The notes beneath the pieces are model-generated. The model was not told where the DNA came from. It worked only from the letters and a program-made list of their open reading frames with translations, and ran no database searches. From Delphinapterus leucas (lineage: Eukaryota; Chordata; Mammalia; Artiodactyla; Monodontidae): 64,000 nucleotides of DNA. The DNA lies in NCBI RefSeq assembly GCF_002288925.2, contig NW_022098062.1, forward strand, positions 6,498,308 through 6,562,307, in the 5' to 3' direction. This document shows, piece by piece, positions 11,884 through 22,790 of this stretch; position 1 is the first letter of the stretch; every line of letters begins with the position of its first letter. A program made the position numbers and the translations under genes.

Positions 11884-14560
11884 ACAATAGCTTTATTAAA
11901 ATGTAATTCACATGACATTAAAATTCATCCTTTTAGAGTACACAATTCAGTCGTTTTTAGTGTATTCACAGAGATGTGCAACCATGAGAACTATCTAATT
12001 ATATGACTTTTTATCACCGCAAAGAAATCTTGTCCCCATCCTTTCACTCCCAAACCCTGGCAAACATTCATCTCCTTTCTGCCTCTGTAAATTTGCCTAT
12101 TCTGGACATTTCATATCAATGAAATTACACAATATGCAGTTTTTCGTTTCTGGGTTCTTTCACTTAGCACAATGTTTTCGTGGTTCACCCATCGTATAAG
12201 ATGTATCAGTACCTCATTCCTTTTTTTTGACAAATAATATTCCATTGTGTGTTTATATCACATTTTATTTACCCATTCATCATTTGTTGGACATTTGGAT
12301 TATTTCTGCTTTTTGACTACTACAAATCATGCTGCTATGAATATTCATGTATAGGTGCTTATGTGGACATATATTTTATGTACCTGTGAGTGGAATTGCT
12401 GGGTCATATGTTGACTCTATATTTTAGCCTTTTGAGAAACTGTCAAACTGTTTTCCAAAGTGGTTGCACGATTCTACATTCCCACCAGCAGTTTATGAGA
12501 GTTCCAGTTTTTCTACATCCTCACCAAAATTTATTATTGTCTATTTTTTTTACAACTCGTTTTGTGGACTAATATATGGTCTATCCCGGAGAATGTGTCA
12601 CGTGAACTTGTGAAGAAAGTATAGTCTATAATTGGTGGAGTGTTCTATAGATGTCTGTTAGGTCTAGTTCATTTATAGTGTTTTCACTGTTTCCTTATTG
12701 ATTTTCTGCTTAGCTGCTCTATACATTATTGAAAGTAGGTATTGAAGTCTCCAACAATTATTGTTGAATTGCCTATTTTCCCTTCAATTCTGCCAGTTTT
12801 TACTTCATGTATTTTAGAGGTCTCTTGTTAGGTACATATATGTTTATAATTGTTATGTCTCCCTGAGGAATTGAACCTTTTCAGTATAAAGTTTCTTTCT
12901 TTGTCTAATGAATATTTTTGTCTTAAAGTCTATTTTATCTGATACTAATATAGTCACTCCAGCTCTATTTTGATTTCTTTTTGCATAGAATGTCTTTTTC
13001 CATCCTTTTACATTCAACCTATTGGTCTTCCTCTGTCTGACTTATTTCACTTAGCATAATGCCCTCAAGGTCCACCCATGTTGTTGCAAATGGCAAGATT
13101 TCACTCTTTTTTTATAACTGATATCTGAATTTTATATATAGATCCATATCTATATGTTATAATTTCTGTATCCATTCATCAATCGATGGACACTTAGGTT
13201 GTTTCCATCTTGGCTATTGTAAATAATGCTGCAATGAACACAGGGGTGTATATACCTTTTCAAGTTAGTGTTTTTGTTTTCTTCAAATAAATACCCAGAA
13301 GTGAAATTGTTGGATTATATGGTACTTCTATTTTTAATTTTTTGAGGAACCTCCATACTGTTTCCCATTGTGGTTACACCAACAGTGCATGAGCATTCCC
13401 TTTTCTCCACATCCTTGCCAATATTTGTTATTCCTTGTCTTTCTGATAATAGCCATTCTAACAGGAGTGAGGTGATATCTCATTGTGGTTTTGATTTGCA
13501 TTTCCTTGATAATTAGTGATATTGAGTGTCTTTTCATGTACTTGCTCATGTATATGACTTCTTTGAAAAATGTCAATTCAGATTTTCTACGTATTTTTTA
13601 ATTGGAGTGTTTGAGTTTTGCTACTGAGATGTAGAAGGTTTTTTTTGGTTTGGTTTTGTTTGGACATTAGTCCCTTATCAGATATATGATTTGAAAATAT
13701 TTTCTCCTGTCTAGTAGGTTGCCTTTTCATTCTGTTGGTTGTTTCCTTTCCTGTGCAATATACAGGTCTTTCACCTCCTTCATTAAACAATTCTTAGGTA
13801 TTTCATTATTTTTGATGAAGTTGTAAATGGAATTACTTTTTAAATTTCTCTTTCTGATAGTTTGTTATTGTATAGAAATGCAACAGATTTTTGTGTATTG
13901 ATTTTGTATCATGCAACTTTACTGAATTCATTTATTAGTTCTAACACTTTTTTGATGGAGTCTTTAGGGTTTTCTACAATATATATAATATCATGTCATC
14001 TGCAAATAGTGACAGTTTTACTTTGTCCTCTCTGATTTGGATTCCGTTTATTTATTATTCTTGCCTAATTGCTCTGGCTAGGGATTCCAATACTATGTTG
14101 AATAAAAGTGGCAAGAGTGGGCATCCTTTTCTCTTGCCATTCTCTGTCTTTGTCATTTTGCCAATCTCTGCCTTTTGATTGTAGTGTCTAGTCCATTTAC
14201 ACTTAATGTAATTACTGCTAAGGTAGGGTTTACATCTGCATTTTGCTGTTTGTTTTCTCTGTTTGTTTTCTATTCCTCTATTCCTCCATTACTGTCTTCT
14301 TTGCGCTAAAAAGATATTTCCTAGTAGGCCGCTTTAATTCCTTTGTTTCTTTTATTCTGTTTTTTGAGTTATTTTCCTAGTGCTTGCCTTGGTGATTACA
14401 ATTAACATCCTAACTTAAAACAATCTATGTTGGATAAATACTAACTAAATTTCAATAGATTACAAAAACTGCTCCAATATAGCTCTATTCCTTGACCACT
14501 TCCTGTACTTTTACTGTCATACAAATTATAAATCCATTGAAACAGCCTTTATAAATCCAT
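11884..14560 (-). mobile_element. Old L1 (minus) split by a younger nested L1
   Basis: 3'UTR and ORF2 C-terminus at 11884-12555, then endonuclease region 12560-13018, ending in antisense CATTCAACCTATTGG. The same element appears to resume near 14150 (TTTTGCCAATCTCTGCCTTT) and continues to about 14560. The 12555/12560 junction jumps over most of ORF2, an internal deletion. No intact frame. Confidence 0.75.
13020..14148 (-). mobile_element. Nested L1 insertion (ORF2 C-terminus and RT part)
   Basis: The minus strand encodes [20 protein letters not shown] followed by [20 protein letters not shown], then, further along, TNRMKRQPTRQEKIFSNH and reverse-transcriptase fragments near 13900-14120. Broken by stops. 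Inserted between two parts of the older L1, with about 60 bp of the host apparently lost. Confidence 0.75.
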
Positions 14561-15639
14561 CCACCCTATCTGAAAGAACATCAGTGAGGTGGAACTTGAG
14601 CCATGGCAACCAAAGTTATGAGGAAGCACAAACTATGAATAACATGAAGGAAAGGAAGCAGAAGCTATAGAGAGGATGAAAAAATAGACTATTGGGGAAG
14701 CATAAGTTACTTGGTAGAGAGTAGAGCAAGGGGCACATTACAGAGAGTCGCAGAGTCACTTAGTGGCCAAACATTAGAAGAAAGACACACAACTTTCTGC
14801 TGCTGCTGTCACTTCAGCCACTCTGAAATCAGAACCACCCAACTGTTTTTGCTCTTTTTGAAACCTGTTCAGCCTCTCGTTGGGGTCTTTAAAATAAAAT
14901 CCCTGTAAAATAAAGTAATTTGAGTGACTGCATGTTCCTTCAAACCCAAAGAGGTAAATAAATCAGCCAGACAGAGAAAAGTAAAGGGAATTCCAGGCAC
15001 AGAATTCAGCATGTGCAACGAAACAGCCGAGTGATAGAATAGCTTAGAATATTTTAAAAGATGAAAAATAAGGGCCAGAAAAGAGAAAAGGGCTGAGAAA
15101 CAGAAGAAAAAAAGTAGAAAGAAAAGGATTATATTTTGCAGTGGTTAGAGGAGATGCTGATGGAGGCTAACAAGAGTTTTCTCATGTAGTTTCTGTGAAG
15201 AGAGGACAAGGTGCACAGCTTTATATCCTGGGTTTCCAGGAGTGTGTCAGGGTTTGACTCTCCCTCGTGAAATAAAATTCACATTTTATGGCAAGACAAG
15301 AAAAATTTAAACATAAAAAAATTTTCTCAGCCCTTTGGCCTCCTCTCTCCCCTCTGCTGTGCACTGTGCATCTGCATTATGCATCGACCAAACCTCTCCC
15401 ACTGGCAGAAATACCTGCTGAACCATAAAGAGCAACATTCTCCCAGTACCAGCAAGACGACTCCTTAAAAGAAAACATTCCTTCTTGCTTTTGTATGGGG
15501 TCATGATGACCCACCACTTTGTACTTGCAGGTCTGAATTGTATAAACTGTCAATAATACATCATTTAATATACAAACCTTTAAAGACACAGACATAGAGA
15601 ATGGACTTGAGGACATGGGGAGGAGGAAGGGTAAGCTGG
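14561..15639. other. Unique intergenic sequence
   Basis: No gene or clear repeat recognised. Confidence 0.5.
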
Positions 15640-15879
15640 GACGAAGTGAGAGAGAGGCATGGACATATATACACTACCAAGTGTAAAATAGATAGCTAGT
15701 GGGAAGCAGCCACATAGCACAGGGAGATAAGCTAGGTGCTTTGTGACTACCTAGAGGGGTGGGATAGGGATGGTGGGAGGGAGATGCAAGAGGGAGGAGA
15801 TATGGGGACATATGTATATGTATAGCTGATTCAGTTTGTTATAAAGCAGAAACTTTATTATACTCCAATAAAGATGTTA

Positions 15880-15885
<6 letters not shown>
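15640..15885 (+). mobile_element. L1 3'UTR fragment
   Basis: GTGTAAAATAGATAGCTAGT, then AGCACAGGGAGATAAGCTAG and a CTCCAATAAAGATGTTAA tail: the 3' end of the same L1 family as the full-length copy at 28.8 kb, in the opposite orientation. Confidence 0.85.

Positions 15886-15946
<61 letters not shown>
15881..15946. repeat. (TA)n then (GA)n compound microsatellite
   Basis: TA units to 15915, then about 15 GA units. Grew from the L1 tail just upstream. Confidence 0.95.
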
Positions 15947-15949
<3 letters not shown>

Positions 15950-16099
15950 TTGTCTCAAAAAACCTACATAACTGTGCTTTGACTTCTAATGGATGGAATA
16001 GTCCTCAGAGCTTTCTGAGATGCTTTTCCTAGGTTGTAATCTACAATTTGGCTCGAATAAAATTTTCCATCTCTTTCTTAGATAGACTGATTAATTTTT

Positions 16100-16452
16100 C
16101 TTTCTTTCTTTCTTTTTTTTTTTTGGCTGCCTTGGGTTATCGTTGCTGCCCGCAGGCTTTCTTTAGTCGCAGCAGGTGGGGCTACTCTTTGTTCTGGTGT
16201 GTGGCCTTCTCCTTTGCGGTGGCTTCTCTTGCTGCAGAGCATGGGCTCTAGGCGCATGGGCTTCAGTAGTTGTGGCACGTGGGCTCAATAGTTGTGGCAC
16301 ACAGCCTTAGTTGCTCTGCGGCATGTGGGACCTTCCCAGACCAGGGCTCGAACCCATGTCCCCTGCATTGGCAGGCGGATTCTTGACCACTGCTCCACCA
16401 GGGAAGCCCGTGGCAGGCAGATTCTTAACAACTGCACCACCAGGGAAGTTCC
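16100..16452 (-). mobile_element. CHR SINE with doubled head, 13-bp target duplication
   Basis: Minus-strand CHR: T-run tail at 16100-16125 and body to the head CCACCAGGGAAGCCC near 16400. A second, diverged head copy (GGCAGGCAGATTCTTAACAA, CCACCAGGGAAGTTCCC) follows directly. CTGATTAATTTTT flanks it at 16087-16099 and 16453-16465, so both heads arrived in one event. Confidence 0.85.
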
Positions 16453-16529
16453 CTGATTAATTTTTTATTGACACCCTATATGGGGTTAACATCCAGAAAA
16501 TCCAGACTGAAAGGACCTTGTTTTTTAAA

Positions 16530-16735
16530 GCAGAAATTCTCAAAGTGTGCTGCCCAGACCAGCAGCACCAGTGCCACCTGGGAACTCATTATAAATGCAA
16601 ATTCTCAAGGCCCACCCTAATCCTACAAAATCAGAAACTCTGGCAGGGAGGAGGGGTTGGGGGTGCGTGTCCAGCAGTCTGCATTTTAATAATCCCTCCA
16701 GGTGATTCTGGTGCATGCTAAAGAACCATGGGTCT
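16530..16735 (+). mobile_element. MER5A DNA transposon
   Basis: Near-complete: TTCTCAAAGTGTGCTGCCCA start, CACCTGGGAACTCATTATAA, CAGTCTGCATTTTAATAATC, and the reverse-complement end CCAGGTGATTCTGGTGCATG ... AAGAACCATG. Confidence 0.85.
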
Positions 16736-17304
16736 GTACGTGCAGGCTTCTGCTTGGATCTAATGGACAGAAGTCCAGGCAGAATGAAGGAGATACACAT
16801 GCACAGAGCTTGGGAAGGTGCTAACATTCGCCCTCTGTGGAGCCCACTTGCGTGTGACTGGGACTGAAGAAGCCTCACTCCAGGTCACAGGAGTCTGTGC
16901 ATCTCTAACGTTGGCTAAGTGTGGAAATGTGGAGGAAGGAGACGGAGAGGGAAGCATCGCGTGGGGTAAGGTCAGTGACCTCAGGCCACCTTAGTGAGTA
17001 GAGGGATCCAGAATATCCTAGACCCAGGCTCATTGTCCCTTTATTGTAAATTCCCACCTTAGCGTTCCACCTGATTGCAGGTATACTCTGCTGATTTCCA
17101 CATAAACTCAAGATTATAGATGCAGGACGCAAGTCCTCCTCCCCCAGGCTATGTCTCTTATCCCCTTAAGCAGGAGCTGGAATGTTCAATCCTCCCGCAG
17201 CCTTGGCCTATCCTGAGATGGTTCCACCCCTCTTCCAACCTCAATGGTCAGCCTCTGTGCAAGACCAGCTCACTCTCCAGCCTTCAGCAGCTTTGATCAT
17301 GTAG
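16736..17304. other. Unique intergenic sequence
   Basis: No gene or repeat recognised. Confidence 0.5.
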
Positions 17305-17965
17305 TTTATTGACCACCAACATCAGAATCAATAGGGAAGCTTACCAATAAATTTTAAATCTGAACCCCATCCCAGAGCAATTAAATCAGAATTTCTGGAA
17401 GCAGGCCTGAAACCGAGGAGGGCCCTGTGGGGCTCCTGGGCATGGAAGCCTTTCTGTTCCCTGTTTTTTGTAGGGAACAGACTCCAGCCTCCATGACCTT
17501 CCCTGAGTTCCAAAGGGCAGATTCGAACAGTTGCTAATCAGGGAAGGGAGGGGATGCAGAGACAAGGGAGGGGCAGCCAGGAAGCCACCTGAGGCCAGAT
17601 TAAAGTAACCAGAGGAGCTCGTCAAGATTAGGAGACACCTGAGACCAGATTAAAGGAGTGCAGGCCCTGCACACACTCTGATCCTTATCAGCAACCCCAC
17701 CCTTGAACCATTGTATAAAACTCCTCATCAAATCCCCCTGGTTTGGGACATACAGTTTTTGGGGGCAGGAGCCCACTATGTCCGCCTTTGCCAGGCAAAG
17801 AAATAAAGCTGTTATTTTCTACTTCACCCAAAACTCTGTCTCTGAGATTTGATTCGGCACTAGTGCGCAGAAGCCAAGTTTTCGGCATCAGGTCCAGCAT
17901 TGGTATTTCTAAGGTAATTGCCAAGGTGATTCTAACATGCAACCAGGGTAGAGAACCACTGATGA
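17305..17965 (+). mobile_element. MER5A split by an LTR insertion
   Basis: Left half 17305-17411 (ATCAGAATCAATAGGGAAGC, AATTAAATCAGAATTTCTGG); right half 17890-17965 (GGTCCAGCATTGGTATTTCT, AAGGTGATTCTAACATGCAA, AGAGAACCACTGA). Together they rebuild one MER5A with the LTR between. Confidence 0.75.
17412..17889 (+). mobile_element. Solo LTR, endogenous retrovirus class I type
   Basis: About 478 bp from TGAAACC to TTTTCGGCA. It has a TATA box TATAAAA at 17713-17719, a poly(A) signal AATAAA at 17802-17807 about 90 bp later, then CTCTGTCTCTGAGATTTGAT, the usual R/U5 layout. CAGGCC and CAGGTC beside it may be the diverged target duplication. No internal viral genes are present. Confidence 0.7.
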
Positions 17966-18129
17966 TTCAAGTTTCTGTATGAATTCCATCTTCCTTCCCT
18001 CGTCTCTGGTGCTTAAGAGAAGGAAGATCCCCTTTGACTTTGGGACCTAGATCCTTGGCAAGGTGGTCCATGAGATCTGGTTATTCTGCAGGCCATGACA
18101 TAGCAAAAATGTCCAGTAATTAGTATATA

Positions 18130-18587
18130 TACAGGAAGTCCCCTACACACAAACCTTCAAGTTGTGAACCTTCAAAGATGCGAACGTGTGTTGCATCAAC
18201 ATCAGAGGTGAGTGAAATTGCAGCTTGCCCTCCATCTCCTATTGCTGACAATCCTTCAGTTCTACCATCTCCCACCCCTTCTCCCTCCTGCAGTCAGTAA
18301 CTCTTCTTGCCTCTTCACTCGATGCCAGCCCCTGGATGCCAGCTGTTGTGCTGCACTACTGTACTTTTCAAGGTGCTGCACTGTAAGATTAAAAATGTTT
18401 TCTTTATTTTTTGTGTTTGTTCTTTATGTATTATTTGTGTGGAAAGTACTATAAGCCTATTACAGGACAGTACTATATAGTGTGTTATTTGGGTACCTAA
18501 GCTAACTTTGCTGGACTTAACGAACAAATTGGACTTACGAATTCACTCTCGGAACAGAACTCCTTTGCATATAAGGGACTTACTGTA
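18130..18587. mobile_element. Tc1/mariner (Tigger-like) MITE
   Basis: Terminal inverted repeats CAGGAAGTCCC at 18132 and, inverted, CAGTAAGTCCC ending at 18585, one mismatch in 11, flanked by TA on both sides as in Tc1/mariner insertion. Inner sequence repeats the motif (ACAAATTGGACTTACGAATT). About 454 bp, no transposase. Confidence 0.75.
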
Positions 18588-18609
18588 ATTACAGTTTAAT
18601 GATATCCTT

Positions 18610-18900
18610 TATGAGGCAATCATTCCATAAATGTCTATTACATGTGCCGGACATTGGCGATACAGCAGCAAATAAAACAGACAAAAACTCCTACCTTCAT
18701 GGAGCCTATGAAAATATATACTATGTTAGATGGTGATAAGTACTATGGGTAAAAATAAAGCAGAAAAAGGAATCAGGTATCCCCAGGGCTAGAGAGGGTT
18801 TGCTCTTTTTAGAACGGCAAAGACCTGAGGAGGGGACCCTGTGGCCATCTGGGGGAAGAACGATCCAAGCAGTGGGGACAGACCCTGAGTGTGGATGTGC
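18610..18900 (+). repeat. Ancient interspersed repeat, family not determined
   Basis: CATGTGCCGGACATTGGCGA, ACAGCAGCAAATAAAACAGA, TATGTTAGATGGTGATAAGT: a common old mammalian repeat. I suspect an L2/L3-type LINE. Confidence 0.5.
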
Positions 18901-18904
18901 CTGC

Positions 18905-19110
18905 AATGGGCTAAATTCTTTGCATACATCATCTTAGTTTATTCTCACAACGAGTCTTTAACGGAGGTATTATCCCCATTGTTACATATGGGATTCAGGA
19001 AGGATAAGTAGTCTGCCCAAGTTCACAGCGAGTGTCGGAACTGAGATTCCAGGTCAGTGTGACCTCAGCGGCCCTGCTTTCAACCACCACTCTACTGCCC
19101 TGTCAGCATC
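18905..19110 (-). repeat. MIR SINE
   Basis: Antisense MIR: TATTATCCCCATTGTTACAT, AAGTAGTCTGCCCAAGTTCA, CGGAACTGAGATTCCAGG. Confidence 0.8.
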
Positions 19111-19960
19111 ACGCCTCACCCCTGCCAGGGGGTCATCACAGGTGACAACGTCTGGGGAGTGACGAGTCCCCCAAGGAGCAAGAGTGTGTGTACAGCCCCA
19201 CTACCCCCATCCCCCTGAGTCTGGCTTCCACGTGGACATGGATGCTGCCCCTCCCTGCTTCTCTCCTCCTACTTCCCCATTTCCTTCCAAAACACACACA
19301 CATGCAACTTTTTGAACAGACCCTGTCCTTCTTCCTGTCCTATCTGTCTATCCTGGTCGGCTGCCCACAGGGGGATTGCAGACCAGACAACCCAGTGTGT
19401 CACGGCTCACAGGGTTCCAGTGTGACTCCAGCATCTCAGAGTTTCTGTTTAGTAGGTAATACCATCCACTGGGGACTTCCTCATCCCCTTAACAACTCTC
19501 CCGGGCCTCAGGAGGGGCACCTTAGGTGCAAGGCTCAGAGTACTCTTTACTACGATCCAAAGCCGTCCCAAGCCATTTGATTCCCCACAAGTCTCTAAAG
19601 GGCAATTCCTCTAAAGGAAGGGCACCTGCAGCTTACTAGTCTCTAACAGGTCAGCCAGGGGACTGGCCCCAAGAGTGGGCACCTTCTCCTCTCACTCCTC
19701 TCTTGGGCTTTCCTTCCTCCCTCTCTCCCCAGTTCGAGAATGGCTTCATGTCAGAACATGAGATGTGCTCTTAGGCATAGAGAAAGGTCATTTCCAGCAG
19801 GCACTTAATGGTGAAAACCCACATCGCCATCGTAGGAGCACAGGCAAGAGTCTCCATTTCCTAGGAAGCTGACTGGACACACTCAGCTCTCAGCTGAAGG
19901 CGATGAAACGAAGACACCAGTGCAAGGCACAGCCCTGGTCCCTTCCCTACATGTCCTCCA
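19111..19960. other. Unique intergenic sequence
   Basis: No gene recognised; the 130-codon plus frame at 19188-19580 is Pro/Ser/Leu-rich with no family signature. Confidence 0.5.
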
Positions 19961-20700
19961 GACCTTCCATGCTCATCCAACAAACACTTACCAAGAACCA
20001 ACTTGGTCCTTTCCACAGCTAGCTGGGAAGACAGAGTCCAAAAAGGCAAAGTCCTTGCCTTCAGAGAGCACTCAGGATGGGAGGGGAGGCCAACAACCTC
20101 CCCTCAGAGGCGACCACCGTGACGCCCATGCAGTGTCAGAAGTGTGCAAGCAGAGGTGCCAGGACACCAAAGATGAAGGTGTCCCGGGCGAGGGAGAAGT
20201 AGGAGTCAGGGAAAGCTTCACGGAGGAAGGAATCAGTGACGAGTTTGCAGGAGCTGTAGGAGGTGGCCTGGCAAAGGGAAGAGAGTGTGATACCGTCAGG
20301 GCAGGTGTGGGGAGGCAACTCTGAGAGCACACAAAGGGCAGCAGGTGAAGTTCAAGAGCCGGAGTGAGGGAAACGGCACCAGAGAAGTAGGAGGACCAGA
20401 TTTTGCAGGAGTCTGTGTACTTGATTCAGGAGTTCTGACATTACCCTGAGGACACTGGAGAGAGCTATGGACAGACTTGAGACAGAGGAATGGCTCAATC
20501 CAATGTAGGTTTTAGGAAAATCAATCTGGTGGTGGTGTAGAGTGAGGGCCAAGTAAATCAGGGAGACCAGCTGAACCCAAAAGCATAAGGGGAGATGAAG
20601 AGAGTCCGAGCTAAGGAGCTGTGAGAAAGAAGAGGAAGGCTCCAGCTCAAGGACCATCAAGGAGGGATTCGGAGGACTGTGATGATTGGAGGAGGAAGGA
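19961..20700. repeat. Ancient interspersed repeat, family not determined
   Basis: Segments such as CTTCACGGAGGAAGGAATCA and ATTTTAGGAAAATC-like, then ATCTGGTGGTGGTGTAGAGT resemble old LINE-like repeats also seen at 62.6-63.1 kb. The long open frames over it, on both strands, are not genes. Confidence 0.4.
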
Positions 20701-21292
20701 AGGGAAGAGTCAGGATAACCCCAGGTTTCTGGCTTGGACACTGGAGGATGGAGGCCGGAGGATGATTCCATTGGCTGGGCTGCGTGTAGGGGCCGCCCTT
20801 TGTTGTCTGGTGCCCAGACCTGGGTGGTTAGTGGTCCAGGGTGTAAGAGCCCAGTAATGGAGCTGTTTGGGGCGTGGGCTCTGGAGTAGCTGGGTTGCAT
20901 GTGAAAGGTGCACTTACAAGGGTGTCCTTTACTCTCTCTAGGAACCGGCCAGCCCTGGGAGGGGCAATCCCTTCGAGTCAGCGAGGCCCAGAGGTCAAAG
21001 CATCAGAAAATGAAAAGGTATGATTAATACAAGTGTCCGTTTATTTGTCCCCGTCCTGTGTGCCTGGCACAGAGCAGCTGTTCAGTGGATGCTTGCAGAA
21101 AATGAAGAAAAGCAGCACAGGAAAAGCCGTTATGGGTCTGGAGGACCAAGGGCAGGAGTGGGAGGTGTCGATCAGATTGTGTTCTGTCCCCAACAGGCCA
21201 GAAAGAATAGGCTGAGGGACAAGTGGCAGGAAAGGGGTGTTCTGGGAGGGATGAAGCCTCTTTAGAGCACAAAGTGTTTTAAGAGGGGGGCA
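20701..21292. other. Unique intergenic sequence
   Basis: No gene or repeat recognised. Confidence 0.5.
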
Positions 21293-21640
21293 GGGCTTCC
21301 CTGGTGGCACAGTGGTTAAGAATCCGCCTGCCAATGCAGGGGACACAGGTTCGAGCCCTGGTCCGGGAAGATCCCACATGCTGCGGAGCAACTAAGCCCA
21401 TGCGCCACAACTACTGGACCTGCACTCTAGAGCCCACGAGCCACAACTACTAAGCCTGTGTGCCACAACTACTGAAGCCCGTGCGCCTAGAGCCCATGCT
21501 CCGCAACAAGAGAAGCCACAGCAATGAGAAGCCCACGCACCGCAATTAAGAATAGCCCCCGCTCACCGCAACTAGAGAAAGCCCGCGTGCAGCAAAGAAG
21601 ACCCAATGCAGCCAAAAATAAATAAATTAATTAAATAAAT
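21293..21640 (+). mobile_element. CHR SINE, long type
   Basis: Head GGGCTTCCCTGGTGGCACAG, B box GGTTCGAGCCC, then the repeated CCACAACTACT units typical of long CHR copies, and an A/T-rich tail. A possible target duplication (AAGAGGGGGGCA / AAGAGAGAGGCA) is imperfect. Confidence 0.9.
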
Positions 21641-22264
21641 GATTTTTTTTTTTTAAAAAGAGAGAGGCAATTTCAGTGGGACCCCACCACTAGGAAATAA
21701 ATGGAACATCTGGGGATTCAGGAGGGCTCCAAAGCCCATGGTCTCCTTCACTGCAGCCCTGAGACAAGCCCCACTGAGTGGAGCCCCACAGGTCCTTCCC
21801 AGGGGTCCACATGGACCCATCATCTCCTTCTGCATAATTACCAACACCGTCCTCCCTCCCCCATCCAACGTCTAGGATTCTGGCTAGAGCTGCCGTCCTC
21901 ATCCCGGGGCCTGCCCTCGCCTCGAGCCCAGGCACCTTCCGTTGTTCCCTGGACTCGGCAGGCTGCCCAGGCCCTGAATCCAAAAATTACTTTCTTTCTT
22001 GTGCTGGCACAAAAGAAAGTTTTGCCTCTTAGATGGATTTTTCCCCACCCTTCCCCGTCAGGACCAGGCCAGACCCGGAAAGGAATTATAAACGACTTTT
22101 CTCTTGGCCGAATAGTGAGATCTTCATCACATCTTTCAAGCCCATTTTGGGGATCAACGTTCTCCCCGAGATCCCCAGGGGTGCATGTTCTGGAAGAGGG
22201 GAGTGAATGCACTGGGCAGTTTAATACTGATAATTCTGTCACCAAAAAGCTCCATGTATAATCA
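21641..22264. other. Unique intergenic sequence
   Basis: Open on both strands over 400-560 bp (21701-22261 plus, 21838-22245 minus) but without recognisable domains or splice context; not called. Confidence 0.45.
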
Positions 22265-22440
22265 TGTCCCTGTTGGTGACAAAGGGCTTCTGCACATTTG
22301 CTTTTATCTGATATTCACAGCCCGGCAAAGGGGAAAGGGAGTGTATTATTCCCATGTTATCCATGTTGGAAAGTGAGGCTCAAAACAGTCAAATAACTTG
22401 TCCAAGGTCAGGGCAAGGACTGAGAGCATCTGAGTCCTGA
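22265..22440 (-). repeat. MIR SINE
   Basis: Antisense MIR: GTATTATTCCCATGTTATCC, AGTGAGGCTCAAAACAGTCA, ACTTGTCCAAGGTCAGGGC. Confidence 0.7.
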
Positions 22441-22599
22441 GGGGAACATTCTGGCCCTGGCCCCGCTGGGAGGCACTGCGCCACCTGCTCCCGGGGTTCA
22501 GGAAAAGAGGTGAGCTTCTTGCCTTCTCCTCAGTAGGTAGGGGTAATGCAAAGAACACATTGCATTTGGGGCTTTGGGAACCCCCCAAAACTGTGCAGT

Positions 22600-22790
22600 T
22601 GAACGCTGTCTCTAACCCTCACCAGTTGTGTGATCTGGGGTGTGTTACTTAGCCTCTATGAGCCTTGGTTTCCCCATTTACACAAAAAAGAACAGGCTGC
22701 CTCCAGCAGGGTTTTTGTAGATTCAGTGAACCAGCATAGTTAACATGCCTGGCTCAAGTACCTGATACAAATGAGATGTCCCCAAAAGCA
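22600..22790 (+). repeat. MIR SINE
   Basis: TTGTGTGATCTGGGGTGTGT, TTAGCCTCTATGAGCCTTGG, TTTCCCCATTTACACAAAA. Confidence 0.75.

Noticed and set aside
20352..20900. 182-codon minus frame
   Set aside because: Overlaps an ancient repeat and shows Ser/Leu/Pro-rich composition without any family motif.
21701..22261. 186-codon plus frame
   Set aside because: A long minus frame covers the same bases; no motif or splice context.
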